The notes under the pieces: model-generated
Told to the model about the DNA's origin: nothing
The model's input: only the letters and a program-made list of their open reading frames with translations
Database searches by the model: none
Assembly: GCA_036245525.1 (NCBI GenBank)
Contig: BTPG01000004.1
Location: 214,748,057 to 214,812,056 of the forward strand
Direction of reading: 5' to 3'
DNA from: Semisulcospira habei
Lineage: Eukaryota > Mollusca > Gastropoda > Semisulcospiridae
Length of the DNA stretch: 64,000 bases
Program-made: the position numbers and the translations under genes
Part shown: piece by piece, positions 52,196 to 62,848 of the stretch
Numbering within the stretch: position 1 is the stretch's first letter
Layout of the letters: every line of letters starts with the position of its first letter

Positions 52196-52974
52196 TCCGC
52201 CGACTTGTGTGTTGACTAAACAAAGGTTTGTTTAGAGAGAAACGAAATGGATCAGCATAATAAGCATAAAAATATGAACAACTCTGAATGTTCCTAAAAG
52301 ATAAACGCATCTGAGCTCCAAACAATACGGTAGACTTTGGGATGAAATCCTCGTCTTGTTCGAGTCACCCAAATTAAATATGCTCGGAGGCTGTCCGAAA
52401 TACATCTCGATCAAAGCATTTAACATGATTTCAAGCCTGTAGGTACACAAACACCGGAGATACTCGTGTCTATATACACAAACAAATACACATGGCGCTT
52501 CCCACCAAATGTACGTTTAGCAGCTCGGTTCGCGTAGCGACATGCCGTAATTTCTTGTGTGTTACTTCACTGTCAGAGTCAGAGGTCTGCATGCCGTTGA
52601 CGTCACGGGCATTATACTCGAAATTACCCCACCGAGTCTCCTTCTAAAAAGTCTCTTTTATAAATAGAAGAGATTTTTAAAAGTGTAATGACGTACTTGT
52701 GTTCTATATTATGACACTGGAACTAGCTTGTATCCGTCCCTGTGTTTAAATGTTCGTCCAACTGATAATGGACCGACCCTCTCTAACAGGGGGCACGGGT
52801 TACGGCATTACGGTTACGGCGTTATTCTTAACGGGGCTGCTCGGGTTGTGGCGCACGCGTTATTTACATCGCACGGGATGCGGCGCAGGGGTTAGCGCAC
52901 CTTTTAGTCTTTGTGAACTGAACACCGTACGGGATGAAAAGTCCTGCTTTAGAAACCATGTTCTAAATGGAGCC

Positions 52975-53043
52975 ATCAATAGACATAGATTCTCGTGAGC
53001 CCCCGCATTCGCGGGGGCTAATAAAGATCTTTGTCTATCGCAC
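52975..53043. repeat. Family B hairpin core
   Basis: AATAGACATAGATTCTCGTG and AGCCCCCGCA are mirrored with two mismatches. Confidence 0.75.
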
Positions 53044-53249
53044 ATAGCTTGCCACAGCTAAAGATGTGTCTCCAGTTTAGAAACAAACAAACTTGAAATC
53101 ACCAACTCATTGTCTGTTTTCTGGACGCCAGCGAAACGTGGTAAAAAAAAACAACAAAAAAAACAACAACAACAATCACTCTCAAAGTTCCGGAAGTAAA
53201 TCTTTTCATTTTGAGTACATAAGAGATTACCAGTTTTTTTTTCCCTAAA

Positions 53250-53546
53250 GTGCGCCGTTCTTTACAAAAGATGACGATGCAAAATGCAAAACTTCAACTC
53301 TCTTCCGAAACCTTCTCAGCCAACGTACGGCCATGCATGATTTATAGGACCTGGCCACGGTCGGCTGCTTCTACAAAGGAGGGGACGCAACTGTTGATCA
53401 AAGCCTTTGATTGTCTTTCTTTTTTTAACAAGCGGAATGAGGCGCGTCGTGACGTGACACAGGTCCTGGAATCCTACACAAAAACGCTTTCCCGGAGACA
53501 GCCTCTTCAGGAAATAAAACGTTCGGTGATACAGAATCCAGACTGA
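53250..53546 (+). other. Unrecognised 98-codon open frame
   Basis: Open from 53250 (first ATG near 53271) to 53546. Basic and hydrophilic, with no family I recognise and no repeat overlap. It could be chance or a decayed fragment. Confidence 0.2.
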
Positions 53547-53613
53547 AAATGTGTGCAAAAAAATGTCCGACAAAGTAAGAAACACGCTTAGAAACGGCAA
53601 GTACAACAGTTCA

Positions 53614-53692
53614 TTAACTCATTCGAGACGTGCCGCATCAGGACACGCGGCTTGGCCGCGTGTCCGTATGCGGCACGTCTCGAATGAGATAA
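53614..53692. mobile_element. Palindromic TTAA element, family C (copy C2)
   Basis: TTAACTCATTCGAGACGTGC, CGCATCAGGACACGCGG, a short centre, the complement, then TCTCGAATGAGATAA. A 79-bp almost perfect palindrome. Confidence 0.85.
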
Positions 53693-53721
53693 ATGAAATA
53701 GACTACATCCGCCGTTATTTG

Positions 53722-53825
53722 GCAAAAGTCAGTATGTCCAGTTTTCAGAAAAGCGGCATTTTCATTGATTAACAATGAAAATCCCGCTTTTCTCAAAACT
53801 GGACACACTAGTGTTTGCCAGATAA
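53722..53825. repeat. Family F hairpin (copy F4)
   Basis: GGCAAAAGTCAGTATGTCCA, GTTTTCAGAAAAGCGGCATT and TTCATTG are mirrored around ATTAAC. The ends TGGCAAA and TTTGCCA are inverted. Confidence 0.75.
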
Positions 53826-53838
53826 CGCAGACTTCTAC

Positions 53839-54628
53839 CATAGAGGCCTGATGAGTGGTGCTTTGACTAAATGCAAATCCGCTGTGCCACCGCTTGAGGG
53901 CGTCACCGCGTAACTAGCTCAAGTCAGAATACGAAAGAAGGAAACGAAAGGCACGCCTAGCGGCGACGCACTATGATTTCAGAGCAGTTTTCAACCCTCA
54001 AAGCAACCATCCGCCTAAAACCTCGTACTGAACAAACTCAGTAGATAATTTGCCACAAATCTATACCAACCTTGTCTTTCGATCAAAACTGATAGTTTAG
54101 TATCAAGGCTTTTTGCACAATCAAGCATCATTTTTGCAGACGTCCATTTGTTGAGTTTTAGATGTGGCCGGAAATACGCCTCATGGTCATTTTTCATTGG
54201 TTTATGTAAATTAGCATATCCAATGAAATTGAAACAAGAGTGTCGACATGAACTTGTGACGTGCACGCAGCAATCGCTTTAGGGACGTATTTCCCCCAGC
54301 CCGAAAAGCTCTACTTTAATAGAGTCTGGTTTAAACACTGCTCAGTTGTCAATATCTTTTCGAGTAATTCGCTTCGACTTTAGAGTAAACACGGTAGAAA
54401 TGCACAGCAGTGCAGAGTGGCCTCTTTCACGGCACTCTACTAAAGGTGTAACGTTGAACTCTAGATGTTGAGAAAGAGGTCCGGGATACTTCCGCCCACA
54501 GCTAGAATTTCGCGCGTGTGGTTCGTTTCCTCCCTTGTATTCTGACTTGAGCTAGTTACGCGGTGGCGCGCACGCGGTGGCGCAGCGGATTTGCATTTAG
54601 TCAAAGTACCACTCATCAGGCCCCTATG
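53839..54628. mobile_element. hAT-like non-autonomous element E1 (790 bp) with 8-bp duplication
   Basis: Flanked by ACTTCTAC (53831-53838) and ACTTGTAC (54629-54636), an 8-bp duplication with one change. Terminal inverted repeats of about 92 bp start CATAGAGGCCTGATGAGTGG on the left and CATAGGGGCCTGATGAGTGG on the complemented right end, and run through TTGACTAAATGCAAATCCGC and CACCGCGTAACTAGCTCAAG. The internal 600 bp has no transposase frame. Eight-bp duplications are typical of hAT elements. Confidence 0.85.
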
Positions 54629-54847
54629 ACTTGTACTTATTGTCTTGTGCCTTCTCAGAGAAGAGCAAGTGTCTTGGGAGTGTTTTCCTGCGTGCTCCTG
54701 GGGACTGTGGAAAAGATCGAAAGCCCCGCGGTACTCTTTGAAATAAAAACGCGACAATTTACGAGCTTTTGTTTTGTCGAGACAAAGTACGTTGACCCTT
54801 CGTTAGACGGAACTTCCCCAGCCCTCCTCCTCGTGCGGTACACATAT

Positions 54848-54995
54848 AGATTCGTACATCGGTGTTTAAGTGATACTGAGAATCTCACTCGAGTGGTTTT
54901 AAAACCTTATCCTGTGAGCGAAATCCAGTAGGATAAGGTTTTAACACCATCAGAGTGCGATTCTCAGTATCACCTAAACACCGATCTACGAATCT
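54848..54995. repeat. Long palindrome, family J
   Basis: 65-bp arms (AGATTCGTACATCGGTGTTT, AAGTGATACTGAGAATC, AAAACCTTATCC and complement) with a loop of about 18 nt and a handful of mismatches. Single copy in this window. 54996-55375 shows nothing recognisable. Confidence 0.85.
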
Positions 54996-55399
54996 ATTTC
55001 TTGCTCACCTTTTTCTTTCCATAAATCCGATGTGAGTTGGCTTTCGGCACACGCCTAGTCACAACACGACCGCCATTTTGTCTTGGCTATGATATTGACC
55101 CAATTTACTTTTTAATGTGACGTCAATATTTTGGATGTTAGACGAATGTTTTTAATAGCGCAATACATGACGCCAGAATGCCAGTCGGCACTGCGAAATG
55201 ATGTCATTGCGCGTGAGCTGAAAGTAGGTCAAGTTTTAATATCGAGTGTGCCCGTTCCTTTTTGCTGACCAGACTTTCTACAGGACAATATGGTGCACAC
55301 TTGGCTGTTCACGCAGCACAGCTGTATCACACACGTGCGTAAGAAAGAAACATATACGACCTTCTCAGATAAGACAGGTCCCGAATAGCTCAGGCGCTT

Positions 55400-55612
55400 A
55401 ACCCTTCACTGACGAGAGAAAGTGAACGCGACCCAACTGCAAGAGGTATAGATCCTCATGAGCCCCCGCGACTGCGGGGGCTCATGAGGATCTATGCCTC
55501 TTGCAATGACCAATTTTGCATCCACGTTCCTTGAAGGGTTTTGACTTGTTGCCGTTGAATGAGCAAAGATTTCGGAAACAAAAAATTACGTTCAATGGCA
55601 GAGAAGGTGTAA
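55400..55612. mobile_element. Palindromic TTAA element, family B, inside SINE S2c
   Basis: TTAACCCTTCACTGACGAG left end, perfect core at 55438-55505, right end GGCAGAGAAGGTGTAA (TTAA mutated to GTAA). It is in reverse orientation to the copy at 14645. It shares its right boundary with D4. Confidence 0.85.
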
Positions 55613-55977
55613 AGTACCATTACACGTGAATCTGAAGACACGTTTCAGCACCATTGGTGTTTTTGTGTCTTGTCGACACACCGAATCAACTTTAACAGCA
55701 GTTTGGACACGCAGCAAAAGCACACGCGTAATCGCACTTATTTATTCTGCGCTGCCGTTAGCGTGTCAATCTATTTTTAGCTGTTTCTTGTACTGAAAGC
55801 TTTGTATTTCTAGAACGGACTGGAGTCATTGTCAGGTTACTTGATACAAAGACGACGTGTGCTGAACTGAATTGTCCTGTGTCTAAATGAACCCCAGCTA
55901 GACCTGTGTACAGCGTTTTGTAACCATCTGTTACAGAAGTGTATCTTTGAACAGGTACGGCGGTAATTGGCCTTCAA
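55609..55977 (-). mobile_element. TTAA element, family D (copy D4)
   Basis: Reverse copy of 32247-32616: GTAAAGTACCATTAC at the left, GGCGGTAATTGGCCTTCAA at the right. 369 bp. Both flanking TTAA have single changes. Confidence 0.85.
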
Positions 55978-55981
55978 TAGT

Positions 55982-55983
<2 letters not shown>

Positions 55984-56024
<41 letters not shown>
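55984..56024. repeat. (AG)n microsatellite within the SINE
   Basis: Lies where the intact SINE reads GGAGAGCGAAG, so it appears to have grown from the SINE itself. Confidence 0.85.
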
Positions 56025-56028
<4 letters not shown>

Positions 56029-56203
56029 GAATAGCCGGGTCGTGGGTTCATGTCCCCGCACTGGCCCTGGTTGCTGGGCTCGCAGTCCAGGGAAAGAAAG
56101 AAGGGCTTGTTCAATAGCTTGGCCGTGGAAAAGTCCTGGTAAATAAAAGTGGCACAGTTTCAGTGCGTCTGAATTGATCAGTGTTCAGGTCGTACTTCAT
56201 GGG

Positions 56204-57203
56204 TGGTACGTGTTGAGTCGTAGTCGTAGTATGATAAACACACCAGACGCACGCACGTAAGGTTCTTTTTAAAGAAACTTCATTCAGCTGCAACCCGTCA
56301 CACGTGGCTTAAGGTTGTAGGCTACACTGGAGTAACAGTTCCAACAATATTTTATTTCAGCGATGCGATCTCCACACAATGCATTCCCAAATGCACCAAC
56401 ACTGATACAATGTCTCTTCTGCAAATGTCAACACTGGCGACACAATGCGTTTCTCTATAACGTACACCACCGTTACGCTGCGTCTCTCACAATGTACACC
56501 CTATACGGGCCACATACCTACGATAAACTGTGTGTCCTACAACTGACAATGCATGACAATGTACATACGTGCTTCCTAGCACCATCTTTTATAGTAAAAC
56601 AACTTTCCAGAAAAATCCACCAAATTCACACAACGCAACCAATCAGAACAGAACACGTAACTGAAACTCATAAATATTAAATACAAGAACTTTCTAGAAT
56701 AAACTAAAATAGTCTACAAAAATTCGACTGCTAATTTCAGCCCCAAATCCCAGTGTGTAATGATGTCACACAAAAGTATGGCAGACGATTCACGATTCAC
56801 GACTTTTCATAAAACACACTGACTGGCTGATAAATTCACGCGCGCAGAAAACTATGACTAAAAATAGAGCGGCTCTACACTTTGATGTCACTTTACGAGG
56901 TCACTAGGCAGCGCGACCTTGCTCGAACGTTCTGGTTTATTCTCAGCGAATCTACGCATAACAAAAATCGACCGCTATTCTCCGTGCGACTTTGCTAGAA
57001 GCTTCCAGACTAAACTTAGCGTATCATAACAAAGCCAATTCCGCTATCTGCGCGAACGATAAATAATCTTACTGATAAGGTACGTGATTCGCAACCCTGA
57101 TAGCTCAAATAAATATCGGATCGTTTCCTACGATTAACACATGCATGCTCTCACAGAACAACACAACCACAATCGTAACAACAACACAACCACATTCGTA
57201 ACA
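56204..57203. mobile_element. Putative solo LTR of 1000 bp inside SINE S2c
   Basis: Starts TGGTACGTGTTGAG and ends CACATTCGTAACA (TG...CA). Flanks ATGGG and TTGGG form a 5-bp duplication with one change, and the SINE continues on both sides. The last 45 bp contain two copies of ACAACACAACCACA(A/T)TCGTAACA. No protein domain. The strand is not determined. A 5-bp duplication suits Ty3/gypsy-type elements, but the identity is inference. Confidence 0.65.
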
Positions 57204-57418
57204 TTGGGCAATAGCTGACCCTGTCCCCTATAACAAGCCCATTAGGGCCGTTAGCATTATCACTCCTGTGCCGTGGACTTTAAACCCAGAAACAATCAAT
57301 CAATCAATCAACCAAACAATCAATCAGAGAAGACGGCAGATCTCTGTTCTTATCTTGGTGTTTGCCCACTTTGAAAAACTGGCTGGAAATGTTGTCCCAG
57401 GGACTATCAGTGTTCGCC

Positions 57419-57635
57419 TTAACCCCTTAACTGCCGGGGCGAAGCGAACGCTACCAATCTGCAAGAGATATCTCTTGTTGGTCCTGTGTTCTTTGTGCCT
57501 ATTTTGGGTCTCAATGAATCTGTGTTCTTCAAGTGAATGTGGGTCAGTGTGCAGTGGTTTAGTTTCAGACGCCAAATGTGTGATCACTAGCAACGAAGTT
57601 GTTACGGCGACCTAATATAGGTCGTAAAGGGTTAA
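57419..57635. mobile_element. TTAA element with B-type ends, diverged interior
   Basis: TTAACCCCTTAACTGCCGG and GGTCGTAAAGGGTTAA ends, 217 bp. Only a short hairpin (CAAGAGATATCTCTTG) remains of a B-like core. It may be a separate family using the same ends. Confidence 0.7.
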
Positions 57636-57769
57636 TAGATCGCCATCTAAATGTTCTCAGGATGCCATACAATGATGCATTTTACAGTCACCTTTTTTGT
57701 CTGGATTTTCCTAAGGAGGAATCTTGAAGGAGAAAAAGTGTCACAGTGTCATTTAAGATCATCACTTAA

Positions 57770-57935
57770 GTGGATCCTCATGAGCCCCCGCGGTTGCGAG
57801 GGCTCATGAGGATCTATGCCTCTTTCTAAAACCACTTTGTATCCACGTCCCTTGGAAGGTTAGAGCTCTTTGGCGTTGAAGTAGAAAAGATTTCAGAAAC
57901 GCAAACTGCGTCAGTAGTCAGAAAAGAGTTAATAA
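57770..57935. mobile_element. Family B element, left end missing
   Basis: Core GGATCCTCATGAGCCCCCGC with complement and GATCTATGCCTCTTTC, then the B flank in reverse orientation (CCACGTCCCTTGGAAGG) to AAAAGAGTTAA at 57930. Confidence 0.7.
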
Positions 57936-58260
57936 TGTCAGGTGATCTCCCGTAAGGGTGGTTGCTCTGAACAGGTTATGCAGTCCACATTCTTTACGAG
58001 CGTCCAGTCGTCACAATACGGTCTACTGAATCACGGGTAATGTCCCTGGAAAAAGGATCACCCTGTTACTAAAGACCATTACAGCCACTTCAATGATGGT
58101 CTTAATGACAGGTTATCTCCCCAAAAAAGGATGATCGCTCAGAACAGGTTCTGCTGTCTACATTCATTACGAGTGTCCTCACAAAACAGTCTATATAGAA
58201 TCACGGGTAATGCCCTGAGAATTACCCCCCTTTCTGAAATCAGCGTTCACTGAAAGAGGA
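57935..58260. repeat. Two tandem units of about 165 bp
   Basis: GATCTCCCGTAAGGGTGGTT, GCTCTGAACAGGTT, ATTCTTTACGAGCGTCC and GAATCACGGGTAATG recur from about 58110 as TTATCTCCCCAAAAAAGGAT, GCTCAGAACAGGTT, ATTCATTACGAGTGTCC and GAATCACGGGTAATG. A related piece lies near 22866 and 23015. Confidence 0.8.
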
Positions 58261-58299
58261 AAAGCCGCAATTGTCAAAACAAAAAAAACAAAACAAAAA

Positions 58300-58428
58300 A
58301 AGGGACGCAAAGTGGTCTCAGCAAGAGACATAGATCCTCATGAGCTCCCGCAGTCGCGGGGGCTCATGAGGATCTATGCCTCTTGCAGTAGAATCGCATT
58401 CACTTTTTTTCGGCAGTGAAGGGATTAA
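58300..58428. mobile_element. Family B element, right part with perfect core
   Basis: TGGTCTCAGCAAGAGACATA, a core hairpin around CTCCCGCAGTCGCGGGGG, and CGGCAGTGAAGGGATTAA. The left end is not clear. Confidence 0.8.
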
Positions 58429-58619
58429 CGGCGTTCATCCTTCTGCCAGAAACTCCCTGCCTTCAGGCCAGCAGACGACACGACACGTCAACGTACGTAA
58501 CGATATTTCATCCGGTGTCCCCCGCCGCACTTGAGGGTAAACTCTCGGGGCCAGATTTTGGGAGCGAGCGGCTAGCCATAGATCACTGCTTATGACGACT
58601 CATCGCTGTCTCTCAGTTT

Positions 58620-59304
58620 GGAAGAGGGAAAAGATGGTACATTCATTCTGTCAACCACTTTACACAACACCAACGACGACGACAACAACGATTACGACAA
58701 CAAGAGGGAGAAGATGATACATTCATTTTGTCAACTACATCACGAATCTTCAACGACGACGATAACAACTACGACTACTACAACAAAGGAGAAAAGTCGC
58801 TACAATCTTTTTGTCAACCACATTATACAACTTTAACGACCACGACAACGACGACGACGACGACGACAACAACAAGAGGGAAAAGATGATACATACTTTT
58901 TGTCAGCTACATTACACAACTTCAAAGACGACAACAACAACAACTACGACGACGACGACGACAGCAACAAGAGGGAAAAGACTGTACTTTTTTTGTCAAC
59001 CACATTTATCAATATCAACGACGACAACAGCAAGATAGAAAATATGGTAGCCAACAATCTTATTGTCAACCACATTCATCAAACATCAACGACGACGAAA
59101 ACAACAACGACTACGACGACGACAACAAGAAGATGTAAAGATGATAATTCTTTCTGTCAACCACATTCAACAACATCGACGACGACGACAACAACAACTA
59201 CGATTACACCGACAACAACAACAAGAGGGAAACATTGTACATTATTTTTGTCAACCACATTCAACAACATCGACGACAACAACAACGACGACGACGACAA
59301 TATC

Positions 59305-59337
<33 letters not shown>

Positions 59338-59340
59338 TCA
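58620..59340. repeat. Minisatellite of about 85-bp units with ACG/ACA-rich interior
   Basis: About eight units start GAGGGAAAAGATG and include TTTTTGTCAACCACATT and a (GACGAC/AACAAC) stretch. Open frames across it (Thr/Asp/Asn-rich) shift with unit length and are not convincing genes. Confidence 0.88.
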
Positions 59341-59660
59341 TTTGCGTGAGGGACCCAGAAACCTAGAGGAATGAAACTTGGTATTGTTAATTGAAGTCTT
59401 GTGTGTTGACATGCGCACTCCTGGGTGTTGTGCTGTTTTCACACCTCGCCCCGCGGACTGCGCAAACAATAAATTGTGCAAACTCTCTCAATGTCTCCAG
59501 GTGTCGGCTGATTGGGCTGGGGGCCGGGGGACAAAAACATGGAACACGCACGTGCCCCTTGAGAAGAGGGGAGGGGGGAGGGGTATGGGTGAAAATGGTG
59601 ACACGCCACTACTAAACGATTTCCGGAGATCAGAAGCGGCCGGTCATACAACTACCGTGG
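59341..59660. other. No recognisable feature
   Basis: A G-rich stretch near 59520-59590. Overlapping short frames only. Confidence 0.5.
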
Positions 59661-59663
59661 ATT

Positions 59664-59795
59664 AACGGTGGATTAATTCATTCGAGACGTACAGCTGAAG
59701 CCGCGTATCCGGATGCAGTTTGTCTCGAATGAGTTAAAAGTCTGGACAAACATGTTTGTCCGGGCTTTTCTCCACTGGTTTCATCGAAACACGGG
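59664..59795. repeat. Family H palindrome (copy H2), split by C3
   Basis: GGTGGATTAA, then C3, then TTAAAAGTCTGGACAAAC...GTTTGTCCGGGCTTTT and CCACTGGTTTCATCG. H1 at 25851 has the same GTGGATTAAAA uninterrupted. Confidence 0.72.
59673..59737. mobile_element. Palindromic TTAA element, family C (copy C3, shortened)
   Basis: TTAATTCATTCGAGACGTAC and TTTGTCTCGAATGAGTTAA ends, 65 bp. The centre is asymmetric because part of one arm was lost. Confidence 0.82.
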
Positions 59796-60123
59796 CATTC
59801 TTGGCCTACTTTTTATTTCAAAAAGTCTGTTGCAGTGGTTTACGTTTTTGTGACTCGTCATCCATGAAAAATTCCACACAATAAAAGAATGATTAAATGG
59901 ATCTGCTCCAGGGCGGGCGTTGCCGACACAACTGGTTCTCAATGCTGTTATGCATCAACTAAGACATTTCCAACCTCTTTTTCACAATAGATGTGAGGAG
60001 GCAGAGGTGCTTGAGGTTGTTGTTTTTTTTTTTTTTTTTCTGTCCCCGGTATTAATCCGGAGAACTCTCCTGCGAACAAAGAAGAGGAAGGGCATAAAGG
60101 TTTTTCTGTTCAAATATCACACG

Positions 60124-60424
60124 TTAAAGGCCTACTACCGCCGTAACTGTTCAAAGATACACTTCTGTAACATATGGTTACGAAACGCTACATACAGGTC
60201 AAGTTATGGTTCATATAGACACAGGAGAATCCAGTTCAGCACATGTCGTCATTATATCACGTAACCTGACAATGACTCCACTCCGTTTTATAAATACAAC
60301 GCTATCTCTGTGAGAAACAGCTAAAAAATAGTCTGACACGCTAACGGCAGCGCAGGGGGAAAAAATGCTATTACGCGTGTGCTTTTGCTGCGTGTCCAAA
60401 CTGTTGTTAAAGTTCATTAGGTGT
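60124..60424 (+). mobile_element. TTAA element, family D (copy D2), left part
   Basis: TTAAAGGCCTACTACCGCC start. Sequence as D1 up to AGTTCATTAGGTGT, where a LINE enters. The right part is at 63685-63750. Confidence 0.87.
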
Positions 60425-60430
60425 CAAAAG

Positions 60431-62411
60431 GTCTTTGGAAAAAAGTATTCGCAGTCTACAATACTTTGCATCTATCTCGGGCGTCAAGATAAACATGGAT
60501 AAAACGCAGGTGTCTGGCTTAGACCTATGAGCAATTCACACATTATGTTTATGCCCGAATTCAACTTTTTCTGGGACCCTGGGATTTTTAAGGTTCTTGG
60601 TATAAAGTTTTCCACAAACATTAATATTATAACCGCTATTAATTATGAGGGCAAACTTGCTGAAATTCAGCGAGTTTTGTATGTTTGATCTAAGCGTCAA
60701 CTTACACCATTTGGTAAAATTAGTCATCAAAACACTTGCGGTGTCAAAGATTGTCCATCTTTTTTATGAACCTCCCAGACCCTCCGGCACAGTTTTTGAC
60801 TGACCTTGAAACAATGTTGTTTATATTTTTTGTGGGATGGAAAGAGCGGAAAAATAAATAAAGCTGTTGTCTGTTCAGCATACAATGAAGGTGGCTTGCG
60901 AATGTTAAATGTTTATTCTTTTTTGACGTCTATGAAGGTCAGTTGGCTTAGAAGGGTCTTTGGTGTATCATTTGACTCATTGGTACGTCGGATTCTGGTC
61001 AGCTGCTATCCTATGTTTAGCAACATGCAGGTGTTTGGTGGTAAATATGCAAACATTGTAGTGCTTCATTGTGATAATTGCTTCTGGGCCGATGTTGCCA
61101 AACATTACAAGATTGTTTGTAATAAGTGTGTACCCGAAAATTCTGATGAATTGCTCTCAGAATGTATTTATTATAACAAGAACATTATTAGAGACAGGAA
61201 AACGGTTCATGTCACCGAATGGAGAGAGAAAGGAATTTGGGTTATTGGGAATCTGCTTGATGAGAATGGCTCTCTGTTGTCTTTCGAGTCATTTAAGTTG
61301 TTTTTCCCTGAAGCGTCTACACATTTCTTGATGTACTCTGGTATAGCCAATGCTGTCAGGGCCTACTTAACCTCATTAGCAGTAGAGCCAGTTAAGGAAG
61401 GAAATAGTACAGGCAATAAGGCCTGGCACACTATCTTGCAGGGTTGTAAAACCATCTATTCAACATTGGCCAAAGCAAGGTCAAGGCTTATTTGTATTCA
61501 AAGTGGTCTCAATGCTTCGAATTTGATGACATACCAAGCTGGAAATGTATTTTTTCAAAACCTTTCAAAACCACACCTGACTCCCAACTTAAATGGTTCC
61601 AGTTAAGGTTATTGCATCGGTTGTTGCCCACGAAGCGATTTTTATTTCTACATAAATTGTCTGAATCTGCAATTTGTACCTTTTGTAAGAATGAGGACGA
61701 AACTCTTTCTCACCTGTCCTGGGACTGCTTGTATGTACAGATATTCTGGTCTGACATGGGACAATGGTTGCGAGACAATTATGTAAACTGCACTAATCTT
61801 GAGTCCACAAAGAGTCTTATTGACTTTGGCACAGCTAAGCACTTTAGGTCAGACACTGTCTTAGACCTCATAATATTAGTTGCTAAGTTCTATGTTTACA
61901 TATGTAGATTAGAAGAAACCATGCCTTGTTTAAAGGCCCACTACCGCTGGAACTGTTCAAAGATACACTTCTGTAACGGATGGTTACGAAACGCTAAACA
62001 CAGGTCTAGTTATGGTTCATAGAACCAGTTCAGCACACGTCGTCTTAATATCAAGTAACCTGACAATGACTGACTCCACTCCGTTCTATAAATACAGTGC
62101 TATCAGTACGAAAAACAGCTAAAAATAGTTTGAAACGCTAACGGTTGCACAGAATAAATAAGTGTGATTACGCGTGTGCTGTTTCTGCCTGTCCAAACTG
62201 CTGTTAAAGTTCATGAGGTGTGTCGGCAAGACATAACAAACAAAAATGGTGCAGAAACGTGTTTTGAGATTTAGGCGTAATGGTACTTTAAGGCATATTG
62301 TTGGAATTATGAAAAATCGCTCTGGAATTATATGTCAGAGCAACTTGACAAGTTTTGTCATTTGTGGTATCATTATGCTTTTGAGCCAGAGACTAAGACA
62401 AGGACAGTCTG
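60431..62411 (+). pseudogene. Tx1/L1-like reverse transcriptase, C-terminal half, interrupted
   Basis: The recognisable product starts SLEKSIRSLQYFASISGVKI, then LTPFGKIS, LYFLWDGKSGKINKAVV, GGLRMLNVYSFLTSMKVSWL and, after a frame change near 61495, PFKTTPDSQLKWFQLRLLHR, ICTFCKNEDETLSHLSWDC. The pattern of F-L-W-G-K-K-I, then GGL, then C-x2-C-x9-H is typical of the region downstream of RT in L1/Tx1-type elements. Stops are present near 60688 and 60769. The frame is interrupted at TTAA 61930 by D3 and resumes after 62291 for about 40 codons to a TGA near 62409. Confidence 0.8.
61930..62291 (+). mobile_element. TTAA element, family D (copy D3), inside the LINE ORF
   Basis: 362 bp from TTAAAGGCCCACTACCGC to GGCGTAATGGTACTTTAA, with perfect TTAA on both sides. 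The LINE frame reads into the first TTAA and out of the second in phase. Confidence 0.92.
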
Positions 62412-62714
62412 ATATAAAACCTACGACCCGAGGACCTCGATGCCACCGTCCCAGCTTGCTAGGCCATGGCAAACGAACCCAAGGGTTTAAAGGGTGGGGC
62501 CAGTACTGCGCACACTGCACTCCACCAAAAAGCTCCACCGCGCAGGCTTTAGGAAACGCCCACGGACTCCTTCCCCTGCAGCCACTGCGGTCGAACCTGC
62601 CTGTCCCGGATTGGCCTCCGCAGCCACGAAAATGCCTGCAGACGACGTGGGCAAGCCCTATAGAATCTTCGTTCGCGAAGTCAAGCCAAGATAGATAGAT
62701 AGATAGATAGATGC
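62412..62714 (+). pseudogene. 3' end of another LINE: C2H2-like finger and (GATA)n tail
   Basis: Codons 62568-62663 read SFPCSHCGRTCLSRIGLRSH then ENAC, a C-x2-C-x12-H-x4-C finger of the kind found at the C-terminus of some LINE polyproteins, with TAG at 62661-62663. The tail AGATAGATAGATAGATAG follows. Upstream the frame is broken (TAG at 62550). It is inserted in the 3' UTR of the Tx1-like LINE. Confidence 0.65.
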
Positions 62715-62848
62715 TACACTTTTTAGCAGGTTGTAATGCTGTTAGAGGTACTGACTGCAGCCTCACCATTGGCGCTAGTGTGCAGGCGGCTTCTGGTGCT
62801 ACCAGTTATTTCACTAAGGCCGGCATGCAGGGTTGGTTCAAGGTATTA

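Larger units (their letters stand above)
55378..57300 (+). mobile_element. SINE family S2 (copy c), in three pieces
   Basis: Piece 1, 55378-55403: CGAATAGCTCAGGCGCTTAA, the box A region. Piece 2, 55974-56203: resumes after TCAA with TAGTCGGAGAG, an (AG)n expansion, GCCGGGTCGTGGGTTC, and the body to GTCGTACTTCATGGG. Piece 3, 57204-57300: TTGGGCAATAGCTGACC to the 3' end and an (AATC)n tail. The gaps hold elements B and D and a putative solo LTR. The order and content match copy b at 40988-41300. Confidence 0.85.

Noticed and set aside
58618..59374. Thr/Asn/Asp-rich frames of 72-149 codons
   Set aside because: They span a minisatellite with variable unit length, and frames change from unit to unit.
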